A stretch of DNA of 64,000 bases from NCBI GenBank assembly GCA_016722505.1, contig JADKJH010000002.1:450001-514000 (forward strand), read 5' to 3'. The stretch is from Holophagaceae bacterium. Lineage in GTDB: Bacteria; Acidobacteriota; Holophagae; Holophagales; Holophagaceae. The translations under genes and the position numbers were made by a program. Positions 8,750 through 17,238 of the stretch are shown here, piece by piece (position 1 is the stretch's first letter; the number at the start of each line of letters is the position of its first letter). The notes below the pieces were generated by a model. That model did no database searches, was not told the DNA's origin, and saw only the letters and a list, made by a program, of their open reading frames with translations.

Positions 8750-10122
8750 TGGCCCTGAAGGTACTGAAATTTGGCGGCACCAGTGTGGGCAGTGCTGAAG
8801 CCTTGTTGCGCGCCACCGCGATCGTAAGAGCCGAGACACCCGAAGGTGGCTTGGTGGTGGTGTCGGCGCTTTCAGGCACCACCGACCGCATCCTGCAGGC
8901 CCTGCGCTTTGCCTCTGAAGGGGATTTTCCTGAAGCCAAATCCAGCATTCAGGCGCTGCGGATCCATCATGAGAGCGTGGCCCATGATCTTGGTTTGCTC
9001 CCTGATATCGCGGAGGTCTGGACACCTCTCTTTGGCCGTTTATCGGGATTGCTGGAAGGAGTAGGCGCGTTGTGCGAGGTCCGGCCGAAAACCAGGGATG
9101 CGGCCCTCGCCATCGGGGAGACCCTGTCGGCGCACCTGGCCGCAGCCCTGTTCCGCGCCTCGGGATTGGCAGCCTCCTTCGCCGAAGCCAGGGATGTGAT
9201 CAAGACCGATGGCCGGCATGGCCGCGCCACACCTCGGCCCGCAGCCATCCGCGCAGCAGCCGCTCCCTGGAAGTTCCGCATTGAAAAAGGCGAATTGCTC
9301 GTCACCCAAGGGTTTATTGGCACCGGACCCGATGGAGCCACCACGACGCTTGGGCGTGGTGGCTCGGATACTTCCGCCAGCCTGCTGGGTGAAGCGCTCG
9401 ATGCCACAGAGGTGCAGATCTGGACTGATGTGGATGGCGTGCTCAGCGCCGATCCCAGCCTGGTTTCCACGGCACGGCTGATTTCCCGGATGAGCATCGC
9501 CGAAGCCCAGGCACTGTCAAGTTTCGGAGCCAAGGTGCTCCATACCGGATGTCTGGCGCCCGTGGCCCGCGCCCGTATTCCCCTGGTGGTGGCCAACACG
9601 CACCGTTCAGAAGGTCCGGGGGCATTCCGGACCACCATCACCGTGGAGGCGCCCCGGCGGGAGCCAGGATCGGTTCTGTCCGTCGCCTACAAGGAAGATC
9701 TCGCCATGGTGCGTCTGCCACCCGAAGAAAATCTGGCGCGGGCCTTCCGATTGGAAGCGGAATTGCGCGATGCGGGCGCCACGCGCTTCGCCTTCCTCGC
9801 AGGGCCCGAAGGCACCGTGTTGGTGGTGAGACCCGAAGGGCCGCACTGCGAAGCCATCCTGGCCAACCTGGGCGAGGATGGCTTCAGCGTGGAACGGAAC
9901 TGGGCGCTGGTCGCCCTGGTGGGCGAAGGTTTGCGGGCCACGCCGGACGCAGCCCTGCGTCTCTTGGCGCCCTTCCAGCTCGATCGAATCGGCGGCGTCT
10001 TCAGCGGCGCATCGCCCATTTCCTTGGCTTTCCTCGTTCCCCAAGAACGACTGCTGGACCTGGTCCCCCGGCTGCATCATCTTTGGATCGAACAACCTGA
10101 ATTGCATTTGGAGACCGCATGA
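8749..10122 (+). CDS. lysC: Aspartate kinase
   Basis: This monofunctional aspartokinase of 457 residues performs the first step of the aspartate pathway to homoserine, methionine, threonine and lysine. The N terminus MALKVLKFGGTSVG is the nucleotide-binding signature; VVVSALSGTTD, GRGGSDTSA and WTDVDGVLSADP mark the catalytic domain. The C-terminal region (about 300-457) has the size and position of paired ACT domains, which usually give feedback control. I chose the ATG at 8749, which overlaps the metX stop by one base, over a longer in-frame start at 8698 that lies inside metX. Placement in the SAM-riboswitch operon suggests an isozyme tuned to methionine demand (inference). Confidence 0.93.
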   Translation: MALKVLKFGGTSVGSAEALLRATAIVRAETPEGGLVVVSALSGTTDRILQALRFASEGDFPEAKSSIQALRIHHESVAHDLGLLPDIAEVWTPLFGRLSGLLEGVGALCEVRPKTRDAALAIGETLSAHLAAALFRASGLAASFAEARDVIKTDGRHGRATPRPAAIRAAAAPWKFRIEKGELLVTQGFIGTGPDGATTTLGRGGSDTSASLLGEALDATEVQIWTDVDGVLSADPSLVSTARLISRMSIAEAQALSSFGAKVLHTGCLAPVARARIPLVVANTHRSEGPGAFRTTITVEAPRREPGSVLSVAYKEDLAMVRLPPEENLARAFRLEAELRDAGATRFAFLAGPEGTVLVVRPEGPHCEAILANLGEDGFSVERNWALVALVGEGLRATPDAALRLLAPFQLDRIGGVFSGASPISLAFLVPQERLLDLVPRLHHLWIEQPELHLETA

Positions 10123-10922
10123 GCCCCAGCCTTCCCTTGACGCTCCCAGAAGTAGCAAAACCGTTGAACCTGAACGGCAAGCGGATCCTTATCACCGGTG
10201 GCAGCCGCGGCATCGGCGCGGCTGCTGTGCGGCTGCTCTCAAGCCTGGGCGCCTGCGTAGCCTTCACCTACAAGGAGCAGGAGGCAACCGCGGATTCCCT
10301 GGCGCGAAGCATCCAGGAGGAGGGCCACAAGATCCTGGCCCTGCGTTCGGATCAGCGAAGCGCTCAGGACGCCGAGTCTGCGGTGCGACAGGTCGAGAAG
10401 ACCTGGGGTGGTCTGGATGCCTTTGTCGGAAACGCGGGTGTTTGGTTGCCCACTCCAGCCGAAGCACCAGACCTCGAACTCCTGGATGAAGTGCTGGAGA
10501 CCAACCTGAGGGGCGTCATCCTATGGAACGCCGCGGTGATTCCAGCACTCAGACGCAGCGGCGGCGGGAACATCGTGCTCATCAGCTCCACGGCAGGACA
10601 ACGGGGCGAAGCGGGTTATGGCGTTTATGCAGCCACCAAAGGCGCGATCATTTCACTGGTGAAATCCCTGGCACCGGAATTGGGGTGCGATCACATCCGC
10701 GTAAACGCAATAGCTCCAGGGTGGGTGGATACGGATCTCTCAGCGCCTGCCCTGCGTGCCGATCCAGCGGCGCGCAAGCGCATTGAAGGCATCTTCCCTG
10801 GAAATCGCATCCCCGAAGCCCAGGACATCGCGGGCCCCATCGCTTTCCTGTTGAGCGACTGGGCGGCCTCCATCAACGGCGAGATCCTGAATGTCAACGG
10901 TGGCACGGTGCTCTGTGGATAG
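10119..10922 (+). CDS. Short-chain dehydrogenase/reductase (FabG-like)
   Basis: This 267-residue Rossmann-fold oxidoreductase has the cofactor motif GGSRGIGAA, NAGVW after strand 4, catalytic Ser in ISSTAG and YAATK for Tyr/Lys, and the C-terminal LNVNGGT. About 18 extra residues precede the fold. The ATG overlaps the lysC stop (ATGA), so it is translationally coupled to methionine and aspartate genes, an unusual place for a generic reductase. The substrate cannot be read from sequence. It could be a 3-oxoacyl-ACP reductase, a promiscuous sugar or steroid-type SDR, or a reductase dedicated to this pathway. Confidence 0.88.
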   Translation: MSPSLPLTLPEVAKPLNLNGKRILITGGSRGIGAAAVRLLSSLGACVAFTYKEQEATADSLARSIQEEGHKILALRSDQRSAQDAESAVRQVEKTWGGLDAFVGNAGVWLPTPAEAPDLELLDEVLETNLRGVILWNAAVIPALRRSGGGNIVLISSTAGQRGEAGYGVYAATKGAIISLVKSLAPELGCDHIRVNAIAPGWVDTDLSAPALRADPAARKRIEGIFPGNRIPEAQDIAGPIAFLLSDWAASINGEILNVNGGTVLCG

Positions 10923-10988
10923 CTCATCATGCCTTGACGTTCCCTGTAGTGGCGTCAGGCTGGAAGCCTCGGCCCAGGGGATTCACGC

Positions 10989-12839
10989 ATGACCCTTTCC
11001 TTCCGCCACGCCCTCAATAGCGGGCATCGCTTTCTTTTCGATGGTTCCGTGCCCACGGTGCTGTTCGAAAAAGGCATCTTCATCAACCGCTCCTTCGATG
11101 AAGCCAATCTCGCCACGCCGGATCTCGTGCGCACGGTCCACGAGCAGTTCCGCGGAGCCGGCGCCGATGTGCTCACCACCAACACCTGGGCCGCCAACCG
11201 GGTAAAACTCAGCGGCTACGGCTTCGCGGAGAAATTGGCTGAGATCAACCGCGTGGGCGCGGAGCTGGCCCGCACAGCTTTGGAGCAGGCCGGAAGCAAT
11301 CATTCCCATGGCCAAGGCTTCGTGGCGGGTTGTATCGGGCCCCTGGGCCTGCGCATTGAGCCCTGGGGGCCAACCTCTTTTGAAGAAGCCCGCGCTTTTT
11401 TTGCTGAGCAGGCCAAAGCCTTGCAGGACGGCGGAGTGGACCTTTTCGTGCTGGAATCCTTCGCGGATCTGAACGAAATCCAGCAAGCGATCCTCGCCAT
11501 CCACGAAATCTCCGATCTGCCCATCGCCGCCATGATGACGCCCAATGACGAGGGCGCCACGCTGTATGGAACCGAGCCGGAATGGTATATCCAGAAGCTG
11601 CGGGATTGGGGCGCGGATCTGGTGGGGGTGAACGGAGGCAATGGCCCAGCACCGATTCTGGATTTATTGAAACGGTTCCGGGCCACGACGGATGCGCCCA
11701 TCATCCTCAATCCTTCGGCAGGTCTGCCCAGGCAAGTGGATGGCCGGCTGCTCTACATGGCGAGCCCTGAATACCTGGGCGAGTTCGCGCGGCAGGCGCT
11801 TTCGCTGGGCGCCATCGCCGTGGGTGGGTGCAGCGGCACCACGCCCGCCCACACCCGAGCCATGCGCGGCGCCATGCGGCAGGCCGAGGCCTTCGACCAC
11901 GGCCGCGCGGAAATCGTGCAGAAGGATGTGGCAGCCCCTTTGACGACGCTTCCATTCGCTGAACGGAGCCGGTTCTCGGCCAAGCTCGCCAAGGGGGAAT
12001 TCGTCACCACCGTGGAACTGGTCCCGCCCAAAGGCACCAGCGCTGACAAGCTGCTGGAAAAGGCCAAAAAGGCGAAGGCCATGGGTGCGGACGCCATCAA
12101 TGTTCCCGATGGCCCCCGCGCCATGGCCCGCATGAGCGCCCTGGCGACGGCACTTCTGATTGAGCAGCGGGTGGGCATGGAGACCTTGCTGCATTACGCC
12201 TGCCGGGACCGCAATCTGCTGGGAATGCAAAGCGATCTGCTGGGCGCGGCAGGGCTCGGTCTGCGCAATCTGCTGGCGGTTACAGGTGATCCCCCAAAAC
12301 TTGGTCCTTATCCTCAAGCCACCGCGGTTTTCGACATTGATTCCATCGGGTTGGTGAACATGCTGTCGCGGCTCAACAGCGGCCAGGATCTTGGCGGCTC
12401 AAGCATTGGCCAGCCCACGGCCTTCAGTGTCGGCGTGGGCGCGAACCCCGTGGCCATTGATGTGCAGCGGGAACAAAGCCGGTTCCGCTACAAGGTCGAG
12501 GCGGGCGCTGAATGGGCCATCACCCAGCCAATTTTCGATCCGGAATCTTTGTTCCGTTTCCTGGAATTCGCTGCGCAGTTCAAGATTCCGGTCATTGCTG
12601 GCATCTGGCCTTTGAAGAGCCTTCGCAATGCCCAATTCATGGCCAACGAAGTACCGGGCGTTTTTGTCCCGGATGCAATTCTTGCGCGCATCAGCCGTTT
12701 CGATTCCGCCGAAGACCAGCTGAAGGTGGGCCTTGAGGTCGCCAGGGAAATCATTGCTGCCGTGCGTCCATCCGTGCAGGGCCTGCAGCTTTCAGCGCCC
12801 ATGGGTCAGGTAGAGCTGCTGGAAGGACTCCTGAATTGA
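10989..12839 (+). CDS. Fusion: homocysteine methyltransferase-like domain plus methylenetetrahydrofolate reductase (MetF)
   Basis: This 616-residue protein has two parts. Residues 1-300 resemble the homocysteine S-methyltransferase barrel; residues about 330-610 are MTHFR, with E343 in TTVELVPPKG, the folate/FAD segment AVTGDPP and PIFDPE. Such fusions are known (YitJ type) and are expected to reduce methylene-THF to methyl-THF. However, the three zinc cysteines of the methyltransferase family are not all kept: the first position is G216 (VNGGNGP where MetH here has MNCATGP) and the Cys-Cys pair is C281-S282 (GGCSG). The N-terminal domain is therefore unlikely to be a classical zinc methyltransferase. 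AGGGGA lies 7 bases before the ATG. The stop overlaps the ferredoxin gene. Confidence 0.92.
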   Translation: MTLSFRHALNSGHRFLFDGSVPTVLFEKGIFINRSFDEANLATPDLVRTVHEQFRGAGADVLTTNTWAANRVKLSGYGFAEKLAEINRVGAELARTALEQAGSNHSHGQGFVAGCIGPLGLRIEPWGPTSFEEARAFFAEQAKALQDGGVDLFVLESFADLNEIQQAILAIHEISDLPIAAMMTPNDEGATLYGTEPEWYIQKLRDWGADLVGVNGGNGPAPILDLLKRFRATTDAPIILNPSAGLPRQVDGRLLYMASPEYLGEFARQALSLGAIAVGGCSGTTPAHTRAMRGAMRQAEAFDHGRAEIVQKDVAAPLTTLPFAERSRFSAKLAKGEFVTTVELVPPKGTSADKLLEKAKKAKAMGADAINVPDGPRAMARMSALATALLIEQRVGMETLLHYACRDRNLLGMQSDLLGAAGLGLRNLLAVTGDPPKLGPYPQATAVFDIDSIGLVNMLSRLNSGQDLGGSSIGQPTAFSVGVGANPVAIDVQREQSRFRYKVEAGAEWAITQPIFDPESLFRFLEFAAQFKIPVIAGIWPLKSLRNAQFMANEVPGVFVPDAILARISRFDSAEDQLKVGLEVAREIIAAVRPSVQGLQLSAPMGQVELLEGLLN

Positions 12840-13132
12840 GCAAGGACACCGCCACCGTGCATTTTCTGTTGGAGGACCTGCTGGTGCAGGCGCCCGTGGG
12901 GACCTCGCTCCAGGCCGTCGCCGATGCGTCGGGCGCTGATATCACCTTCGGCTGTCGCAACGGCTCCTGTGGTACCTGCCGCATCCGCGTCACCAAGGGC
13001 CTGGAGCACTGCTCGGAAATGAGCACCGAAGAGCACGATTTCCTGCAAGGTCTATGCGTCTCGGACAATGAACGCCTGGCCTGCCAAGTCAGCGTATTGG
13101 GCGATATCGAAGTGGATTACTTGGGACTTTAG
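12836..13132 (+). CDS. [2Fe-2S] ferredoxin, plant/adrenodoxin-like
   Basis: This 98-residue beta-grasp ferredoxin has cluster ligands C40, C45, C48 and C83 (spacing Cx4Cx2C, then C in LACQ). Two further Cys (59, 74) are not needed for the cluster. It starts at a TTG overlapping the MetF-fusion stop (TTGA), which implies translational coupling. An electron-transfer partner role for the MTHFR domain is an attractive inference, since some MetF proteins use ferredoxin rather than NAD(P)H. A generic redox role cannot be excluded. No reductase gene lies next to it. Confidence 0.9.
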   Translation: MSKDTATVHFLLEDLLVQAPVGTSLQAVADASGADITFGCRNGSCGTCRIRVTKGLEHCSEMSTEEHDFLQGLCVSDNERLACQVSVLGDIEVDYLGL

Positions 13133-13159
13133 CCACGGATGGACACGGTAAAAAAAAGG

Positions 13160-13491
13160 AACCACAGATGAACACAGATGAACACAGATACTTCGAAATT
13201 CTGAGTGGAGCGCACATCTCGAATAGGGTCCCTCATCTAGCAGCATGGCCAAAATCACTACGCGAAGGTTGCAAAGGGAAAGAAGATCACGAAGGAGAAG
13301 CGACTTCCCGTTGGCTCCGCACGGGCCAAACGGTTTTCGGGGCGGCGGCTATTCCGCACCGTAGGCGCGAGGTCGCCGCCGCCCTGAAAACCCGCGCGAC
13401 GAAGGTCGCACGGCCCCGGCTTCGCCGGGGCGGCCCATGCTCAATGCCGGGTTCGATCTCCATCCGTGTTCATCCGTGTTCATCTGTGGTT
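13160..13491 (+). repeat. Intergenic element bounded by 30-bp inverted repeats
   Basis: The left arm (13160-13189) is built from AACCACAG plus repeats of ATGAACACAG; the right arm (13462-13491) is its reverse complement with two changes. Between them lie several GC-rich inverted repeats around 13330-13440. A short reading frame across it begins with an NTDEHR peptide that only reflects the repeat. The same kind of 'accacagatgaacacagatg' sequence is, to my knowledge, dispersed in intergenic DNA of many unrelated bacterial genomes. It occupies the whole gap between the ferredoxin gene and metH and may end or uncouple transcription there. Confidence 0.75.
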
Positions 13492-13517
13492 CGAATTTTT
13501 TCTTAGGTTCTTGACCC

Positions 13518-16500
13518 ATGCCGACCCTGACCGACATCATGCGCGACCGCGTCCTGCTGCTGGACGGCGGGATGGGGACGCAGATTCTCGCCAACAATCC
13601 GACGGTGGAGGATTTCGGCGGCAAACTCACGGATGGCTGCATGGAGCTGCTCAACGAGCGACGGCCCGAGTGGATCCGCACCATCCACGCAAATTATTTC
13701 GACGCTGGCGCTGATGCAGTGGAAACCAACACCTTCGGGGCCAATGAGGTGGTGCTGGCGGAATTCGGCCTCGCCCATCGAACAAGGGAGATGAACTCCA
13801 TCGCCGCCCGGCTGGCCAAGGATGTAGCCCGGCAGTACGACACGCCGAAATTCGTCATCGGTTCCGTGGGTCCGGGCACCAAACTGCTTTCCCTGGGCCA
13901 GATCGAAACCGGCGCGCTCTTCGAGAGCTACCGGCAGCAAATGCTCGGTCTCTTGGAAGGCGGCGCTGACGCCATCCTCATCGAGACCTGCCAGGACCTG
14001 GGGCAGATGAAGACCGCTACCCGCGCCGCCCACGCGGCCATGGCTGAGTTGAAGGTAAAAATCCCGATCTGGGTCCAGGCCACGGTGGAAACCACCGGCA
14101 CCTTGCTGGTGGGGACAGATATCGCTTCGGTTCTGACCACGATGGAACGCCTGGGCATCAGTGTGCTGGGCATGAATTGCGCGACGGGTCCCGACGAAAT
14201 GCATGCGCACTTGGCGCACCTGGCCGAGAATTCTCCGCTACCTATTTCCTGTCTCCCCAATGCGGGATTGCCCGCGAATGTGGGCGGCCAAGTTGTCTAC
14301 CCGCTGGGACCCGACGCCTTCGCCGAGCGCGTGATCCATGCGGCGAAGGAATTCGGATTGAACATCATCGGCGGCTGCTGCGGCACGACGCCAGCCCACA
14401 TCAAAGTGCTGGCGAGCCGCATGGGCGAACTCCGTGCGCGTCCCCGGCAAGGCGCATCAGAGCGCAGCGTTTCGAGCCTGTACCAGAGCGTCACGCTGCA
14501 CCAGGAACCGGCGCCCCTCATAGTGGGCGAACGCACCAACGCCAACGGGTCGAAAAAATTCCGGGATCTGCTAGCCATCGAGGACTACGACGGGCTGGTG
14601 GGCATCGCGCGCGACCAGCAGCGCGAAGGCGCCCACATGCTGGATGTCTGCACCGCCTACGTGGGCCGTGATGAAGTCCGCGACATGGAGCAGTTCCTGC
14701 GCCGCGCCATCACGCAAACCACACTGCCCCTGATGATCGACAGCACGGAAGTGAACGTCATCGAACGAGCCCTGCAGCTCGCGCCGGGCAAGTGCGTGGT
14801 GAACTCCATCAACTTCGAGGATGGCGAGGGCAAGGCCCGCAAGATCCTGGATCTTTGCCGGGATTACGGCGCGGCAGTGGTGGCCCTCACCATTGATGAA
14901 ACGGGCATGGCCAAGACCCGCGACCAGAAAGTTGCCGTGGCCAAACGACTATATGACCTAGTGGTCGGCGAATACGGCTTCCCACCCTCGGATCTCATCA
15001 TTGATCCCTTGACCTTCACACTGGGCAGCGGTGATGAGGAATTCCGCCGCAGCGCCGTGGAAACCCTGGACGCCATCCGCGACATCAAGGCCGCATTCCC
15101 CGGCGTACTGACGATGCTGGGCGTCAGCAATGTGAGCTTCGGCCTCAACCCCGGCACCCGCCACGTGCTCAACGCGCTGATGCTCTACCACGCGGTGCAG
15201 GCGGGCCTGGATCTGGCCATCTTCAATTCGTCCAAGGTGCTCCCAGTCGCCAAGATTCCCCCCGAAGAGCGGCGTCTGGTGGACGATCTCATCTTCGATC
15301 GGCGGACCGGAAATTACGATCCGCTGAAAGAAGTGCTGGCAGCCTTCGCATCGGGCCAAGAGGTTATGACCGCGAAAGTGGATACCGCTAATCTCAGCAC
15401 CGAAGCGCGGCTGCAGGCGGACATCATCGACGGCGAAAAGGGCGCGATCCTCGGCCACGTGGACGATGCCCTGCTGGCCTTCGAGCCGCTCCACCTCATC
15501 AACCATGTGCTGCTCCCGGCCATGAAAATCGTCGGCGACCGTTTCGGCGCCGGAGAGATGCAACTACCCTTCGTGCTGGAGAGCGCCGAGGCCATGAAGG
15601 CCGCCATCGCCCGCATCGAGCCCCATCTGCCCAAGGATGCCAACCACAAGAAGGGCCGCATCCTGCTGGCCACGGTGAAAGGCGACGTCCACGACATCGG
15701 CAAGAATCTGGTGGACATCATCCTCACCAACAACGGTTTCGAAGTGAAGAACCTCGGCATTAAGCAGCCCATCGAAGACATCCTGAAGGCCCTGGAAGCC
15801 TGGCCTGCCGACGCCATCGGACTGTCGGGCCTGCTGGTGAAATCCACCGTGGTCATGCGCGAAAATCTGATGCTGATGAAAGAGCTGGATTTGAAAATTC
15901 CCGTCATTCTTGGCGGCGCGGCGCTCACCCGGGACTACGTGGAAAAGGATTGCCGCGCCGTCTATGGCGGTCCGGTGCTTTACGCGGCGGATGCCTTCGA
16001 GGGCTTGGCGCAAATTCGCGCCATCAGCGAAGGCCGAGTGGCGGAACTCATCACCAGTTCGGAATCATCACCTTCGGAATCCATTGGCATCAAGGTGCTG
16101 CGCAAGGGTGGCAACTCCGTGCCGCTGACCCCGGAGGGCCAAAGCTCGTGGGTGCGCATGACTACGGACTCTCCCAAGCCGCCCTTTTGGGGTGTGAAAG
16201 AAACAACTCATCCTCTGCCTGAATTATTCGATTTTCTGGATGAGTTTGTGGTGCTTCGGAATCGCTGGGGATTCACCCAGGGCTTGCTCAGCAACGAGGT
16301 TTTCGATGCCACGTTGCGGGAAAAAGCCCTTCCAGTGCTGGCGCGATGGAAAGCGCGGTTGCTGGCCGAAGACATCCTGCGGCCCAAGGCAAGCTACGGG
16401 TATTTCCCCGCCTGTGCCAAGGGTGATGTGTTGCTTGTTTACGCGCCTGGCACCGACCCTGCCACGCCAACCAACCAGCGCCGGATCATCGCAAGGCTTC

Positions 16501-16982
16501 CTTTCCCCCGTCAGGCAGCGGGCCGCCGTCTTTGCATCGCTGATTTCTTCCGACCGGAATCCAGCGGGGAACTGGACGTGCTTGCCCTGCAGGTGGTCAC
16601 GTTGGGGCAGAATGCCGCGGATTTCGCGGCGCAGCTCTACAAGGCAGATGCCTATGGCGATTATTTCTATTTCCATGGCCTCGCCACCGAGCTGACCGAA
16701 GCCTACGCCGAACTGCTGCACGCCCAAATCCGGCGGGAGCTGGGCATCCATCACCTGGATTCCGGAAACCTGCGCCAGCTCTTCAGCCAGGGCTACCAGG
16801 GTTCGCGCTATTCCTACGGCTATCCGGCCTGCCCGGACCTGGAGGGCAACGGCCCCATCCTGGAACTGTTGGAGGGTTCGCGTATCGGCATCCACATGAC
16901 CGACAGCTTCCAGATGGACCCGGAGTACACCACCTCGGCCCTGATCGCATGGCACCCGCAGGCGAGGTATTTCTCGGTCTAG
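13518..16982 (+). CDS. metH: Cobalamin-dependent methionine synthase
   Basis: This 1154-residue, four-module enzyme transfers the methyl group of methyl-THF to homocysteine via cobalamin. The homocysteine domain (about 1-310) keeps zinc ligands C221, C287 and C288. The pterin-binding domain runs about 330-600 (ERTNANGSKKF, then DPLTFTLGSG). The B12 cap and binding domains (about 620-880) include the cobalt-ligand motif DVHDIG with H725. The C-terminal reactivation domain binds SAM (YGYFPA, then GSRYSYGYPACPDL). Full length and intact. It is separated from the ferredoxin gene by a 332-bp inverted-repeat element, so co-transcription from the SAM riboswitch is uncertain. It supplies the activity that the MetF-fusion N-terminal domain probably lacks. 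Confidence 0.97.
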   Translation: MPTLTDIMRDRVLLLDGGMGTQILANNPTVEDFGGKLTDGCMELLNERRPEWIRTIHANYFDAGADAVETNTFGANEVVLAEFGLAHRTREMNSIAARLAKDVARQYDTPKFVIGSVGPGTKLLSLGQIETGALFESYRQQMLGLLEGGADAILIETCQDLGQMKTATRAAHAAMAELKVKIPIWVQATVETTGTLLVGTDIASVLTTMERLGISVLGMNCATGPDEMHAHLAHLAENSPLPISCLPNAGLPANVGGQVVYPLGPDAFAERVIHAAKEFGLNIIGGCCGTTPAHIKVLASRMGELRARPRQGASERSVSSLYQSVTLHQEPAPLIVGERTNANGSKKFRDLLAIEDYDGLVGIARDQQREGAHMLDVCTAYVGRDEVRDMEQFLRRAITQTTLPLMIDSTEVNVIERALQLAPGKCVVNSINFEDGEGKARKILDLCRDYGAAVVALTIDETGMAKTRDQKVAVAKRLYDLVVGEYGFPPSDLIIDPLTFTLGSGDEEFRRSAVETLDAIRDIKAAFPGVLTMLGVSNVSFGLNPGTRHVLNALMLYHAVQAGLDLAIFNSSKVLPVAKIPPEERRLVDDLIFDRRTGNYDPLKEVLAAFASGQEVMTAKVDTANLSTEARLQADIIDGEKGAILGHVDDALLAFEPLHLINHVLLPAMKIVGDRFGAGEMQLPFVLESAEAMKAAIARIEPHLPKDANHKKGRILLATVKGDVHDIGKNLVDIILTNNGFEVKNLGIKQPIEDILKALEAWPADAIGLSGLLVKSTVVMRENLMLMKELDLKIPVILGGAALTRDYVEKDCRAVYGGPVLYAADAFEGLAQIRAISEGRVAELITSSESSPSESIGIKVLRKGGNSVPLTPEGQSSWVRMTTDSPKPPFWGVKETTHPLPELFDFLDEFVVLRNRWGFTQGLLSNEVFDATLREKALPVLARWKARLLAEDILRPKASYGYFPACAKGDVLLVYAPGTDPATPTNQRRIIARLPFPRQAAGRRLCIADFFRPESSGELDVLALQVVTLGQNAADFAAQLYKADAYGDYFYFHGLATELTEAYAELLHAQIRRELGIHHLDSGNLRQLFSQGYQGSRYSYGYPACPDLEGNGPILELLEGSRIGIHMTDSFQMDPEYTTSALIAWHPQARYFSV

Positions 16983-17238
16983 TTGGCTTAACGAATCAAT
17001 ACGACTCAAGGCTCCGACCCCGAACAGCCAATGTCGGAAAGTGTTTGGAGCGTTTATGGTGTCGGTGGTTGGGTGTATAGGGCGACCGAGGTCTTGGGTT
17101 ACTGATGTCAGAGAATCTGCCCCAATCGCTCTGGCGCGATTTTAGGCAGGTTCAATTTTTGAACGGACTGCGAGCAGGATTTGAAAGGATTGGAGTTCGG
17201 GTATGAGCCGAGCGGGTCTTGATGATGCTGAAATCCTT

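Noticed and set aside
13168..13506. A 112-codon plus-strand frame beginning with an NTDEHR peptide
   Set aside because: It lies entirely within the inverted-repeat element and its ends simply translate the repeats; there is no ribosome site and no protein-like pattern.
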